Shown here: one piece after another, positions 25,090 through 37,478 of the stretch
How positions within the stretch are numbered: the first letter of the stretch is position 1
Layout of the letters: each line of letters begins with the position of its first letter
From: Carposina sasakii
Taxonomy: Eukaryota > Arthropoda > Insecta > Lepidoptera > Carposinidae
Assembly: GCA_014607495.2 (NCBI GenBank)
Contig: CP053156.1
Coordinates: forward strand, 8,184,001 to 8,248,000
Length of the DNA: 64,000 bases
Direction of reading: 5' to 3'
The notes under the pieces: model-generated
What the model saw: only the letters and a program-made list of their open reading frames with translations
What the model was told of the DNA's origin: nothing
Database searches by the model: none
Program-made: the position numbers and the translations under genes

Positions 25090-25320
25090 TAAGCTAAATC
25101 TGCACTGCGCACAGTGAGATCGTCCCCCTTATTACCGAACTAGCAAAAGCAAAGCGTTAGCGGAAATTGTACAAAAATCGCTGATTGCTTGTCAAATTCG
25201 TATTACGTAAAATGAATTTTAAAGGAACTTTGACATTTCAAGGCGAATATTGTGCAATTTTCGCTATCGCTTTGCTTCGGCTTTGAAATTGCTTTTACGT
25301 AATCAGGGGCAGGTCGTGTT
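25090..25320. mobile_element. Inverted-repeat element in intron
   Basis: The left part AGCAAAAGCAAAGCGTTAGC and the right part GCTATCGCTTTGCTT with adjoining GCAATTTTCG are inverted and similar. The outer ends CCCCCTTATTAC and TACGTAATCAGGGGC also face each other imperfectly. It is probably a degenerate MITE of about 230 bp. Confidence 0.5.
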
Positions 25321-26587
25321 CTCTGTTTTTCGAAATGTCAATTCCAATACGTCAGTACATAATCTTCAATATTTCTGTTACCTACAAGAACAAGTTAAGT
25401 ATATCCTACAGCGTATACTATGCTAACATAAATCATTATCAAAAAGTTATAAATCTAAATAATTTAAAATTAAAACAAATTGTACCAATATACAATAATC
25501 AATACACCTACAGGAACTTAGGAAAATTGCAATATGAGTTCTATATTTAGGTATGCCACTTAAAATGTTAAAACTAACCGCTGAATCAGCTTCGCCAGAT
25601 TATGAACGAAACAAACATGTAATATTAAAGAATATTTGACGTGTTAAAGTAAAGGAGAAGAAATTGCTTAGAAAAATCATTGATTATGGAATGTGTTAGG
25701 TTAAAACTAGTAATAACCAGATGTGTTAAAACCAGATAGTATGCCCGACCATTTATTAACTTCAACACGAATTTTTCACATATAATTTTAAATGTCAAAT
25801 AATGAATTTACATACCTACAAAGTTAACGTAGGTATAAAATGTGTGTAAAAGTCTAAAAATTATTTCTGTTTTGCAGATAAACGTGTAGTGTATTTAGGA
25901 AAATAATTGTTTCTACTAGTAAATTATTGCGTGTATTTATCACAAGATTGAGATGAGCTAGCTAGGGAGTTTCAATATTACCTCCTTACAAATAATTATG
26001 CATGCAGTATTTTAATCTTTGTATGGCTTCCTTCTGTCTATGTTCTTATTTAAGGTGCAGCCAGATGGAACAAGACAGTTGAAATAATTTATAAGCGCTA
26101 TAAAATTAATATTAAATTCCAATTGGTATATAGTGGAGTGATGCTTTATTAAATTTAACATCTTCACTGGCCAATTCTTTCGATTTTACGTAACATTTGC
26201 TCTATTACAAATAAAGATACAAAGTTGCATTAAAAAACAGCATATTAACATGAGTAAGGAGGCATAAGTATATTACGTAATAACAAAAAAGCCCACTCAT
26301 AAATTCAAAATGAATCCATGTAAGTTACATATCATAACGCAACTTACAATTTTCACCATAAAATTGTACACTTTTTTCTCTAATGTTCATTAGCTACATA
26401 TCCTATTTATTTCGTGATTTGCAGCCTTTATATAAGTCTTGTACAGGCAAGAGGCACTCTAAATATAAAACTGTGGTCACAATTTATGATATAAAAACAA
26501 TTCTACATTGTAGCTATTTCAACATATGAAATATTTCGTGCTAGTACTCCTTATGATATAATGCTTGTTAGATTACAATACATATCG

Positions 26588-26719
26588 TCGATGAAGTGAC
26601 AATACCTCCTAACTAACATTTTTATATACTTATTATTGAATTATAAGTAGTATATTGCATTTAAAAAATCGATTTGTTAAAAAAATGTTAGTTAGGAGGT
26701 ATTGTCACTTCACCGTCGA
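26588..26719. mobile_element. MITE with CGTCGATGAAGTG ends
   Basis: The left arm CGTCGATGAAGTGACAATAC continues through CTCCTAACTAACATTTTT. The right arm is its inverse, ending CACTTCACCGTCGAT. A second copy at 37568-37668 sits inside another MITE and reveals a 4-bp target duplication. Confidence 0.8.
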
Positions 26720-29700
26720 TATATACTTTAATATATATAATAAATCTACATAAATTTGCAATATAGATAGGTACATAATTTGTTATTTGTTTGATTTGTG
26801 CTAGTGGCGTGTTAGTCTGTTGGGACGTGGTAACAATAGGTTAATGTTAAAATTTGAATAACTGCACTGTGAGTTTATCATTGATAGGTTATTATCAAGT
26901 AAAATGTGATTGGCTGCATCCAATGAAAAAAACAACGAAACCTTTTTCAGAAAATTCGGAGACAATTTCAAACAAAGAACATATAATTATTTGAGTTTTA
27001 CTTTGTATTTGGGCTTTTAACAATTTATCAGTCTGGCTGCGTGCAATCAAATTTTACGGCTGTATACAAATACCACACTGTTACATATTAAATATTCTTC
27101 TGTAGAAATATATACTTTATCATCTGAATATTTCGTTAATAAATAGTACATCTAAGTTACGAAATAAACAAATACGAGTAGTACATGTAAGTACTACATG
27201 AGTTTTGTTCTATCATAAAACTTGTACGACTTTGTTCATTTGCATCATTAACTATTTATTGCTATTAGATATTAATTTAGTAAATTGTAAATATTCAATC
27301 TTTCTTAAACATAAGAAGAGGAACATCCATCAAAGTATGAAAATGTTAGGTATATTGTTCTAAGGTCTAGTCTAACACTGACAGCGAAACAAAAAAGTGC
27401 AGCTTTTCAAATAGCAACATTTTTGTAAGTAAGTAATTTTGCAATAAATTTCGTGGAAACCATTAGCTCGGAGGAATAGCGTCTACCAATCTAACATCTA
27501 AAATTCATTTACATTTTTATTAGACCAAAATTTTAATTTACTTTCCCGCATCAATTTTAAGAATTTATGCTGTAATGTTAAAAGGAATCTATTAAATTTA
27601 CAATGTACGTATAACTATTAAAATTTACTTGCAGGAACGAAGTGTATAAAAATTGTAAGAACTGCAGGAAAATACTGATGGTAGACATAATGAAATATTT
27701 TGAAACTCATATATTGGAATGCTCATAGTTGTAATCGAAAAGATTCGATGAAATAATAGGGATAAAAAATGTAGGGAGTCGTAAGTATTACTACACTATG
27801 GTCTCTTTCACTCTGTCAGGTGATCCAATAGATTGTTACTTCACTCAAAACTATCATGTAGTGTTATTTAGGCGCATAATATTTAACAATAAAAATATTG
27901 ATTAGGCGACACATTAGCGTGCAGACAAAGAAATACAGAAAATGTGATTACTGATTAGTATACATTGCGCACTGACAACTATATAACATCATAACACTTG
28001 AAAACAAATATGTAGACCACGCAACCTATACCGAGGATTCATTTATAGCTATAATAGATAGAAACTCTCCCCTCAAAATAAATATGAACAAACTTTAAAA
28101 CTTAACACAGGGAATTACAACTGGTCTACAGGCGCCACTTTCGCTATGATTATCTATTATAGTTATACACTAATCCTGACTATCAAAAAGTGCGTTCGGA
28201 AGAATTCGCTAAAAGACTACCACTGCATTCTCAACACTTAATATTTTATTCCACTCGAACAAAAACACTTTAAATGCTACGGTACTCGATGTGATCATAC
28301 ATCATACTCTTAAAACTACTCGACAAGTAGATAAAGGTAAAATATTAATTATAAATTATTCGGTGGCATTCATAATAAAAAATAACTGACTCTGGGATCA
28401 GTGCGGAATGTCAGGCGTTTATGACCTAAAAACGAAATTGAGAAAAAAATTTGGTACCCCATTTGTAAACGGTTAAAAAGAATCTAAAATAAGAAAAAAT
28501 TGAGATCTTAACAATCACGACCACAATAACGATCGTGTCAAATTTTGACAATTAAAAAAATCCTTAAATTACAGCAGAGCGCAAAACTGCTCTCGTAGTA
28601 GCACATTGAACTAGGATATAAAACCAATTTGAACATAAAACACAAAGTGACGTAACAATGTTCCATTTCTTAGCTGTCACACACAATGCCCAGCCTGAAG
28701 TGACGTTTTATTTTAAATCTAAAAATATAACCATATATTTTTAGTCATGGTAAGCTCATCGACTTTTCTTTAAATTTCAGCTCAATGCGCTACATCAAAA
28801 TCACTTTATATAAAAGAATTTAAGTTTAAAAACAGAAAATCATAAACTGAGATCATATTTTAACTCCCAGATGTTGTGTCCTTATTTTTAAATATCACAG
28901 TTCTTTTCTTATATTACCATAATACTTCGTTCCATATAAATCCAAATATCAATCTCTAATTCCTAATATTATAAAAAGACTAAAACGCCCACAATTTAGT
29001 AGGAGAATTTAAAATGTTCTTTAAAGAATTTGAAACCACTTTACAGAATGATATGTTTAAGAGCTACATCGAAATGTACTATGAAATGATTGTATTCGTA
29101 AACTAGTGTAAATAATTTATATGCAAATAACACTACAGTTACGATATAATTATGTACTTTTAAAATAATAATGTATGCTTCGAGCAAAGAGTACCGTTCG
29201 CATGAAAAATTACACAAAAATTTACAATGAACACTTATCGACTAAGGTGAGCCAACATTGCATATCGGTTCCAAATCAAAGCTTTAGACATATCTCGTTC
29301 TGGCAGTTAACAATGTAATAAATCGGAATCTACGAACAGAGCCTCGTTCCATAATGGAATATAGTCAAATTATTATTAATGTTTGGGTGCAAATATGCTC
29401 TTAATGTATTACACGTGAATGAACACTTTTTGATGTCATTTGACTCGTTTATAGGATAGTTAATGTAGAAAACCATATTTAGACCAAACATTATCTTTGC
29501 TTTGATGTTACATAAATTGACATAATAATGGCTTTAGTCAAAAGGAAATGAACTATTGACACTTGCATCAAAGTTTGTCATTATTATGAAACGTGGCCCT
29601 GGAGACATTTGTAACAATATATAGTATATATGAATCTAACCGGAGTTTGTACTAAAAATAAAATGATGTCACATTGAACGTTGTGTTAATGATCCATAAA

Positions 29701-30756
29701 ATATCCCTGTATATTACTCTGTTGTCATTATTGAACACAGTGATTGCGGGGTATTTCAAATGTTCTTCCTTTAGTTCGAAATTATATTGAAAACTAAATA
29801 TACTTTTAACTATGTAACATAGGCAAAGGAGAACATTTATAAATACACCTATAATTATTGTGAATCAATATTGTTCTGCAGTAAGAAAATAGAAAGTTTT
29901 ATATAGGTAAGTATTATATATAATAGAACAATACCTCTTACCCTGTTTTCGATAAAATAAATAATGAAGTACCTACCTAATTAGTTCAATTTATTGATTA
30001 CTAAGTTCATTTTGAAAAGTATTGTCGCCTTACTCATGATAACGATTCTTCGTAGGTATACCTAATATAACAGTTTTACTATTGTATACGAAGCAACAAT
30101 CGCTCTAATGTAGAAGATAATATTTGCTCATTTTTCACAACGTAAACCATATTCTGTAAAAATATAGAATAACATCTATAAAAGTAGTAGTAGCTGATAA
30201 GGGAAGAGGTATTGCCATTGGAAAAAATAATGGAGCATTTTAAAGCTTTGATTCCCATGATTACACACCTACTACTCTCCCCAGTATCACCAATACAGAC
30301 CTAAAGAAGCTTTTACTTTCTAGTAAATTTCCTAAAAATCCGACATTATCAAACTATATGTTTATTTACATATTTTATATGTCTTAGTATTGCTTTTGAA
30401 TTACCTAGGGGAGCGTGCGTCATTTACTTCGAAACACGATAATTTAGTATAAATCTCAAATCCCTAACTTTCTTATTTATTAAGAACTATTTAAGAGTGC
30501 GCTCTTCGCATGGTCACTAGTTAAAAGCACTCACCTTCAATAATTAATTTGGTTTATAAAATGAACTCTGTGATGAGCTAATATAAAGCGCAAGTCTCTA
30601 AAGATTATGTCCGTTCTAAAATTATGATATTTTTACAAATTGTGTGTCAAATAAAAAGCACTGTAATGGCAAAATATTGAAGTACTAGAAGAAATAAAAA
30701 GTAATATGTGAGCTGGCAACACTTTTGGGCTTGTACCAAAAATTACAGTGACAAAA

Positions 30757-30840
30757 ATTATAAATTTATTAATAAAGAAATGGAAAAAATTCCTCACCCG
30801 GGTGGGAATCGAACCCACGACCTCTGCATTCCGTGCTTTA
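30757..30840 (-). mobile_element. tRNA-derived SINE, truncated
   Basis: It shares the tail (TTATTAATAAAGAAATGGA on the plus strand) and the GTGGGAATCGAACCCACGA B-box region with 21050-21155, but lacks the A-box part. Another fragment of the tail is seen at 31138-31182. Confidence 0.65.
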
Positions 30841-31752
30841 TACTTAAAATTATACTTAATAAGAAAGAAGGTTATGTATGATTATTTCTCTGATGTTTGT
30901 ATAATATGATAAACTCCGAAACGGCTGAGCCGACTTTGATAAACTTCAAGTCTTTCACTTACAGAAGTGGTGTTTTCCCTGAATGAAGATTATGAGCAAA
31001 ATCAAAATATTTTTACGGATGAAATTGCATAATAATGGAAACCATACAGTAGTACAGTAAAAAAACCTTGGAAGTAAAAAGTTTTACTGATTGAAATGAA
31101 GAGGGTGAAATTGTGTCAAAAATTTAATGAAAGTTACTCATTATAAAATATTAATAAGAAAATGAATTTTTTTACCCGAGTGAGATATTTAATTTTACAC
31201 TTTAGAATAGTTGATGGTCCCACAACAAATTACGTTACAAGTGTGGCCCTCACAGGGAATTACGAATTGCCAACTCACATGTTATGTAGGTGCAAAAGAA
31301 ATGAAATAGATACCCTGAAAAAAAAAAGTCAACTTTTTAATAAATTTTGACACAAATAATAAGAAGTTTAACTTCCTCTAGCTAACTTTGGCTATGCCGT
31401 CTAAACGACCCATCATCAATGAGCATATCATAAAATCTAAAGCGTAAAGAAAGCACCTAAAGTTTAAAAGTTTTTACAAAAGCAAACAAAATAAAAAGAC
31501 GAATTCAAAATCTAACTAAACATAGTCAAAGAAGTATGTAACAATATTTGTGTGTCAATTATCTATTAGTGAAATATCAAATATTATTTCATATCATTCA
31601 GATCACAGTTGCGGCGTTTAAATCACATTCTTAACTAATAATGTATTGTCCATCATATACATTCAACTATTTCACACCATTGACTATTTCCAATAGTAAC
31701 TATTGGGTAGCGTATCATCATAGTATAATTGTGCACTATGTCCATTCCTTTC

Positions 31753-31904
31753 TCATTGGTGCGGGCTTTCTTCTTCGGTGTCGACCGGACTCGGCGATAG
31801 AAACTTCCGAGCGTACTTCGGATAATGGGTCTTCTCGTGCGCTTTCAATATCGTCGATCTCGAAAACGTTTTGCCGCACAGCACACAACGAAATGGCCGT
31901 TCAC
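31753..31904 (-). CDS. mamo: Zinc-finger module A: fourth finger and stop
   Basis: This is the terminal coding exon of the short form. It completes Gly, then ERPFRCVLC, a C2H2 finger (C7, C10, H23, H27 counting the shared Gly as 1), then a basic tail (YPKYARKFL) and an acidic end EEESPHQ before TGA at 31755-31753. The intron before it is only 82 bp, with a TAG acceptor after a T-rich tract (31907-31905). Because it ends in a stop, the six-finger exon farther downstream must belong to a different transcript. No clear polyadenylation signal was identified for this form. Confidence 0.85.
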
Positions 31905-31986
31905 CTAAAAAAACAATAAACAAATCAAAGGCTTCAGAAGGAGATGTAAATAAACTCCTTTAAAAACATAATATAAAGAAACTTAC

Positions 31987-32416
31987 CCGTATGTACTCTA
32001 CAATGGTCCTTCATATGATGCCTTAATTTAAACGCCTTCCCACAAAATTCACACTTAAAAGGTCTGTCGCCAGTGTGCACTGGCAGATGTGTTATCAAAG
32101 ACGACACATCTGGAAAACTTTTGCCACAAAACTTGCACAGCACCACGTTCCCGGGCTCCACCGGACCGATGTCGAGGTCTATCGGCGACTCTTCCGCTGA
32201 CATGCTCATGTACGTCGGCTCGTTGAACTGCGCGATCATGGGCAGACCTATCGGCCTCCCTAGGATAGCGTCTCGATACTTCAGCGTGTCTAGCGTGTGC
32301 GTCGTAAGTATATGGCGCGTCAGTTTGCTCTGGTGCGGGAAGGTGGCGCCGCAATGTATGCAAGGGTAACCCCTCTCGCCCTCCTCAATTCGACCCCTAC
32401 CGGACCCTTCGTACTC
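31987..32416 (-). CDS. mamo: Zinc-finger module A: three C2H2 fingers
   Basis: The exon starts EYEGSGRGRIEEGERG and encodes 143 residues plus one base. Finger 1 has C19, C22, H35, H40. A spacer of about 50 residues follows, and then fingers 2 (C94, C97, H110, H114) and 3 (C122, C125, H138, H142), joined by a TGDRPFK linker of the classic TGEKP type. These are expected to contact DNA in the nucleus. The spacer contains SPIDLDI, resembling the PxDL core of CtBP-binding motifs. The acceptor is CAG at 32419-32417 and the donor is GTAAGT at 31986. It leaves in phase 1, splitting the Gly codon of the TGERP linker, and the next exon at 31904 supplies the remaining two bases. It cannot splice in frame to the exon at 24452. 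Confidence 0.88.
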
Positions 32417-34866
32417 CTGCAACCACAAAAAAGAACATCAACTTCTTTTTCTCTGTTCCAGTTTACACCGGCCGAACTGTGTGCAATATTTCTACTACTA
32501 CTGTTCTAAATTGAGATGCAGTCTCATTATGTTCTTAAGTTTTCACTATCTAAGAAGTTGACGCTCATTTTTGCCCATAGTGTGCAGGAGTGACCTGGGT
32601 GCCGGGTACGCTGTGCCTTGTCGCTTAGCAACGCGCATACGCAATCACTGATTCGTACTGAAACATGTGCGTTTATGGCCAAAATTTAAATAAAAATCTG
32701 CCCAATATATATCAAAACAAAATGAATGGATATAAAAAATGATGGCCAACAAAATGAAGGTCAACTTCTTGACAGCAAGGCATAATACTCGATGTTGAGA
32801 ATAGCGCAGCACATCCAACAAGCATGCAATAAATACTAACTACAACCTCTAGTCTTAATCATCATACTTATACTGTTATTAGACCTATAATATTTTCAGA
32901 TATAATATCTATAGGAGCACAACTCGAAAAAAAATGAGTATTGGGAAAATGCGTTTAAGATGTAGTCGTGTTGATTTTGTGCCCAAATATTATAAAAACT
33001 CGAAATCACAAAATTTTCGAGATTTATAGTATGAAAGCGATGTTTATAGTATGCGACGTGTCCCTCGACAATGTAATTTTTTGCATTGATTTTTCTAAAA
33101 ATGATTCTATATTTAATGGTTACCAAAAAATCTAAGACAGAAGTTTCGCATTTTCGCATTGATTAGTAAAAAGGAGATTTGAATTTATGTTGTATCATGT
33201 TTTATAATTGACCAGAACCTCGATGATATTAATTGGCAAATAGTTACTTATGCATGTTTCATACAAAATGGTGCTAACCCTTTACCAACAGTTTTCTGAG
33301 AGCTACACCAAACATCCATCCAAAACATGAACATGGGAATGTTTGTATTCACTTATGAAGGAGCCAATTGTTAGGACGCACAGGGTACTACGATCGTACG
33401 CCAAAGTCGCAACACCGATTAGAATTCATTGAAACTTGACGAACGCGCGATAACGAAAGGCAAACGTGTCGGTGTCGAACCTCTATCGATTCGATCGAGA
33501 AAATATTTTACTTGTCAAAGGCCAGGAGGGCAATCGCGCAAAAGTTTGACGCTAAACCACAACCAAAAATGTTACAATATGCACATTTCGCATCGCGCTA
33601 AATTTTGACAACGTATAAAACCAAAGAAAAATGTCTGAAACGCTGTCAAATGAACAGCCGAACCATAGCTAAACCAAAACTAAACCATAACCAAAACGTT
33701 GTTATTTTGCTCGATTGCCCTCCTGTACAGTAAGTCAAGACGGATCTTTGCGGCTGTGAAATACCTAAGCTGTTAAAAGCAGTAACTCCCTGGCCTTTCT
33801 TGTTCACCCACCACGCTTATGAATATGTGTACTGCGATGCGTTTCGCATGAACTTCACAACCGCAAATATGCGTGACGACTACTCTACGTTTTGCCTTCC
33901 CCGAAACGAATATAGGCGTGGTTATGTAATAAATGCATAAAATAAAACTTTCCACAAATAAAAACATAAAGCATTATACAACATTGAATACAATACAGCA
34001 TGCATAAAGTTATCATAATAAATAATAGGGAATTCATATAATACAAAAGAAGATGGAAGTTGATAACATAATGTAATGATGCATATCATGTAATGATCTC
34101 TTTTCACTCTTTCTCGTCGTAATTCCTATTTCTCTTTTATTCGCGATTTGCACTCGAATTCGCGATTGTTAATAGATTTCTATAATAACGAATTTGCTCG
34201 ACTTGGTGTAGGTGTGACAATGAACTGAAATATCTCAGGTAATCATAAGAATATTAGTAAAACGCAATATAAATATTAATTATAATGTATTACATGTGCA
34301 TATGTATACTTATATTATCTAAAATGAAGTAGTATGAAAGGCATATTTTTAAAAAATGCATACTACTAACATTAGGTAAAAAGGGAATGTACTTATAAAA
34401 CCCTCTTTTTATTAGGCTCAAATCATGTTTTTTTTATACAAATACTTCATACAACAACTACAACATGGGTTATCAAAATAAAGGTACCACAACATCTAGT
34501 TACAACATATTAATAATTTATTCCCAGTAGTATTATGCAATTATAATAAAATTACAAGTGTAGTAACTGTACTGATCTAAAGAAAGAAATAGTAGACTAT
34601 TTGTTTCCAAACATGGGGCATTTTGTGATGGATTTCAAGTATACTTTCAAGAAAAGGGTGACAGATCATTCTCTTTTTCCTATCTGTCCCTAGCTATATA
34701 AGTGAGGCAACAAAAGAGGGTGATAAATCGGAATAATCTGTTAGCTTCTGTGAAAGTATGAATCCAACCTAATATAGCATGAGTAAACATAGGTATTATT
34801 TACAAGCAGTCTTAAAAAGGTACAAGTACTACTGGGTATAAATATTATCCAAAGCCTCATACTTAC
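32417..34866. other. Intron of the BTB-ZF gene before module A
   Basis: This is a 2.45-kb intron defined by the donor at 34866 and acceptor at 32419-32417. It contains a 203-bp MITE at 33523-33725. The block around 33360-33530 just before that MITE is somewhat richer in GC and CpG than its surroundings; I cannot assign it a function. Short open frames here have no recognisable similarity. Confidence 0.6.
33523..33725. mobile_element. 203-bp MITE with CAGGAGGGCAATCG ends
   Basis: The terminal inverted repeats are CAGGAGGGCAATCG at the left and CGATTGCCCTCCTG at the right, continuing inward imperfectly (GCGCAAAA against TTTTGCT). The interior carries several AACCAAAAC/AAACCA repeats. It lies in an intron of the BTB-ZF gene and is non-coding. 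Confidence 0.8.
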
Positions 34867-34950
34867 AGACTCATGCTGCATCCGGTACTCTGACGATGCC
34901 TCTCCTTTATCCTCATTATTTCTGTCCCAGTCTATTTCTTTCTTCAATGA
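34867..34950 (-). CDS. mamo: BTB-ZF small linker exon (KEIDWD, acidic)
   Basis: This 84-nt exon encodes 28 residues, SLKKEIDWDRNNEDKGEASS and onward to MQHES. It has a CAG acceptor at 34953-34951 and a strong GTAAGT donor starting at 34866. Both ends are phase 0, so it could be skipped or included without changing the frame. It is the last exon common to both predicted 3' ends: its phase-0 donor fits the acceptor at 32416 and the one at 24452. The small size makes it the least certain exon of the gene, but both splice signals are good and the phases fit. Confidence 0.7.
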
Positions 34951-35294
34951 CTGGAAATATAATTTTGTACCATTACTAAATTATCTTTTAATAGGTACCT
35001 ATTTAATTTAATATATTTTTTAATGTGTAGGTATTTTTTCAAAATAAAAAGGGAATGCTCAGGTATAATTAAATTTATTGTCTAGAAAATTCAGGATTCT
35101 GTAGAGTTTTATTACACATACATACCTAAGGTACCAGAAGGTATATTTTAATATTAACTTAACAAAAACTATATGAAGTTTCTAAAATCAGTTCAATATC
35201 AAAATCTACTCTATTAATATTATATATATAGGTACCTATCACACTAGAAATTAAATAGCTGTTATAAAAGATACTTATCATAACTTCACCTTAC

Positions 35295-35491
35295 CAAAGG
35301 TACTTGTTGCACTGGAGGTAAACCAGAAGGGCCTGCAATAGGCTCATTTCTTGGACTAGACAAAGATGGGTGAGACGGATGAGGCAGCCCTGAATGTGAT
35401 ATTGCATTCAACACACTCAGCCTCTGCTCTACTGGTGAATACCGTAATCCCAAAGCAGCACTACTATGGCTGTTTATCGTCATGTTCAATC
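35295..35491 (-). CDS. mamo: BTB-ZF linker exon (Ser/Pro rich)
   Basis: This 197-nt exon receives one base from the previous exon, encodes about 65 residues (NMTINSHSSAALGLRYSPVE onward) and ends QVPL in phase 0. It is rich in Ser, Pro and Ala and shows no known domain, consistent with a flexible linker in the middle of the protein. The acceptor TAG (35494-35492) follows a pyrimidine-rich stretch and the donor is GTAAGG at 35294. Phase agreement on both sides and the open frame support it as a real exon, although the sequence alone is weakly diagnostic. A reading frame on the opposite strand is a shadow. Confidence 0.75.
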
Positions 35492-36041
35492 CTAGAAAAT
35501 ACGTTTACAATGTTAGAATTCATGAATCAAAACAGCATTTTGGGGGACCCACAAGGGTATCTAACCCTAAAAGTTATTTATTGTGTAGACCTACTTATCA
35601 CTTTATTATGGCGTAAAACGAAGGCAAAATCTGTATTAATTCAATAGTAAATCAATGCTTTCTACAAAATCGTCAATGTTAATAAGTATTTACATTTTTG
35701 TTAGATACCATTTTCAAGTAAATTCAATGTATGTCCAGATAAAAATACCGGGCAATGTTCTATTAAAAGAAAAGCACTACTTTCTATAAACATTTTATAT
35801 GAATTTTAAAATAAATCACACTTTTTTCGATTATTTCGACAAAATTTTGTTGTTTTGACTTTTTGACAGCTAAAGTAACCTAAAAATTTGCTGTCAAATT
35901 GACACTTTTTAGTTTTTTAGTTTATCCCGAAGTAACAAAAGGCAAAGAAACTAAATCCACACTGTAAATTTTTAATAACAAACAAGCAAGCCATTCTAAT
36001 AAAATTGCATTGTTATGTTTCTAAGTATTATTCATATTTAC

Positions 36042-36672
36042 CAATGCTGTCATTTTGTGCACCATTGGACCTTATTGATACGGCATCATCTTCAGGTGAA
36101 GACGGCCGTAAAGGTTCGTCAGGTGGTTCATCTTTAGGGATAGGAGGATGCGTAAGCGTTGGGCTTTCTATTGATGTTTCAGCCCTAAACCGCCGCACTG
36201 TTAATAAGGGAGATACTCTTGGAGGTGACGTTTCCGTCCCTTCTCTGGGAGTTTCTCGGGGGTCTCTCAGATCACGTAGATCTCTGTGCTCCCTAGAATC
36301 TCTATGTTCCCTCGAATCCCTATGTTCTCTGGGCTCACGTGGTTCTCTTATATCTCTAGGCTCTCGGTGATCTCTTAAATGTAGGTCACGAGGCTCTCTT
36401 GGTTCTCTTTCTCTATGGTCTCGTGATTCTCTGATTTCACGAATTTCTCTAATGTGGCTGGCCTCTCGGTCTTTGCTCTCCCACTCCCGACTATCTCGCA
36501 TTTCTTTCATGTTTCTGTCATCTTTGTCCCTATTTTCCCTATCGTTTAACCTCTCCTGGGGTTCTGGACACTCCCTGTTGTCCTGAGGTTGGCATTCATC
36601 CATTGGTTCTGAGACGTTTCTCGAATCGATACCAGCTGCATTTAATGTAGTCATTTCAGCTAACCCCTTCAC
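36042..36672 (-). CDS. mamo: BTB-ZF linker exon with Arg/Glu/Asp repeats
   Basis: This 631-nt exon (210 codons plus one base) starts VKGLAEMTTL, the end of the BTB fold, and then carries a long disordered linker. Roughly residues 45-140 are a run of RE, RD, REP and REHRDS units, extremely rich in Arg, Glu and Asp. A Pro/Ser-rich acidic tail follows (PKDEPPDEPL). No enzyme or DNA-binding domain is visible. Charged low-complexity linkers between BTB and fingers are common in this class and are probably flexible spacers. The acceptor is CAG at 36675-36673 and the donor GT is at 36041-36040. The exon enters in phase 0 and leaves in phase 1, which matches the next exon. The DNA coding the repeats is itself an imperfect tandem repeat, so length variation between alleles is likely. 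Confidence 0.85.
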
Positions 36673-36809
36673 CTGAAATATCAAATTGATCAATGAAGTA
36701 GGTACAAATTTATTATTATCATGCCTTGGCTCCTAATATTAACTTATAAACGTACGTACGCCTACTCGTACTAATTAGCTAAAAATGAGAGTTTACATAC
36801 ATAGGTACA

Positions 36810-36875
36810 TACAATATAAAATCACGCTTTTATCCCTTACGGCATAGGCAGAGCACCAAGGGCCGATAGAAATGA
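36810..36875 (+). repeat. Fragment of an interspersed repeat (CACGCYTTTATCCCTTACGG)
   Basis: The sequence AATCACGCTTTTATCCCTTA followed by GGCAGAGCACCAAGGGCCG is repeated at 49040-49105. It is a fragment of a lepidopteran repeat inside the intron between the BTB exon and the linker exon. Confidence 0.6.
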
Positions 36876-37059
36876 GAGTTTATCTGTAGGTAATTAAACG
36901 TTAAAATGACGATGTAAACATTTTCTATGCTTTTTGCTATTCTATGGTCTCTCAGAAGATCGATCAGTACCAGAAGGCTTAGACAAAGTAAAATTACTTC
37001 TCGTTTGAATCTATAGAGGTTTGTCATCAAAATCGGAAGCTTTCAATTTCCATCGTTCG

Positions 37060-37315
37060 TTATCATAATCTTCCTGCCCTTATCCCTTTATTTATGGGGT
37101 CGGCGCAACATGGTTTCTTTCGAAACTCATATTGCCAAAGTTTTGGCATTAGTTTTTACGTCCGGCTGCCTGCCTGATGCCAACCCTTCTCTATAGCTAA
37201 GTAACATTTTTTTTCGAAAAATCCGTACATGAAATAAAATCAGTGGTACAGGCCCGTGACTGGGATCGAACTCACGTCTCTTCACCGCTTCGTTCCATCG
37301 TTCGTTATATCACGT
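37060..37315. mobile_element. SINE-like repeat with tRNA-like end
   Basis: It starts CATAATCTTCCTGCCCTTAT, continues through TATGGGGTCGGCGCAACAT and ends with CTGGGATCGAACTCACG, a B-box-like sequence in reverse. A relative of the left part is at 54155-54215 (CATCTTCCTGTCCTG, GGGGTCGGCGCAATATG). Confidence 0.55.
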
Positions 37316-37375
37316 GATAACCATTATTGCTGGGAATGTTGCGACAACGAACGTAAATGCTAAACGATCATAACA

Positions 37376-37478
37376 TCATCATCATCATCATCAGCCTATT
37401 GCAGTCCACTACTGGACGTAGGCCTCCCCCAGGGCACGCAACAAGACTGCCATGGGGTGTATTTGCCCATAGTTACGT
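37376..37478 (+). mobile_element. CAGCCTATTGC repeat, fused to a MITE
   Basis: It has a CATCATCATCATCAGCC start, AGTCCACTACTGGACG and CCCAGGGCACGC. It runs directly into the left part of the foldback MITE at 37479, showing that one inserted into or next to the other. Confidence 0.65.

Larger units (their letters stand above)
24453..30756. other. Long intron of the BTB-ZF gene (distal part)
   Basis: This non-coding AT-rich sequence lies between the two alternative 3' modules. If the six-finger exon splices to 34867, the intron is about 10.4 kb and spans module A. Features inside it are an inverted-repeat element near 25090-25320, a MITE at 26588-26719, and SINE fragments at 30757-30840. I see no further open exon with convincing splice sites. 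The 3' UTR of the four-finger form must run from 31752 to lower coordinates. Confidence 0.6.

Noticed and set aside
36005..36370. 121-codon plus-strand frame rich in Ser, Leu, Arg
   Set aside because: Antisense shadow of the Arg/Glu/Asp repeat exon.
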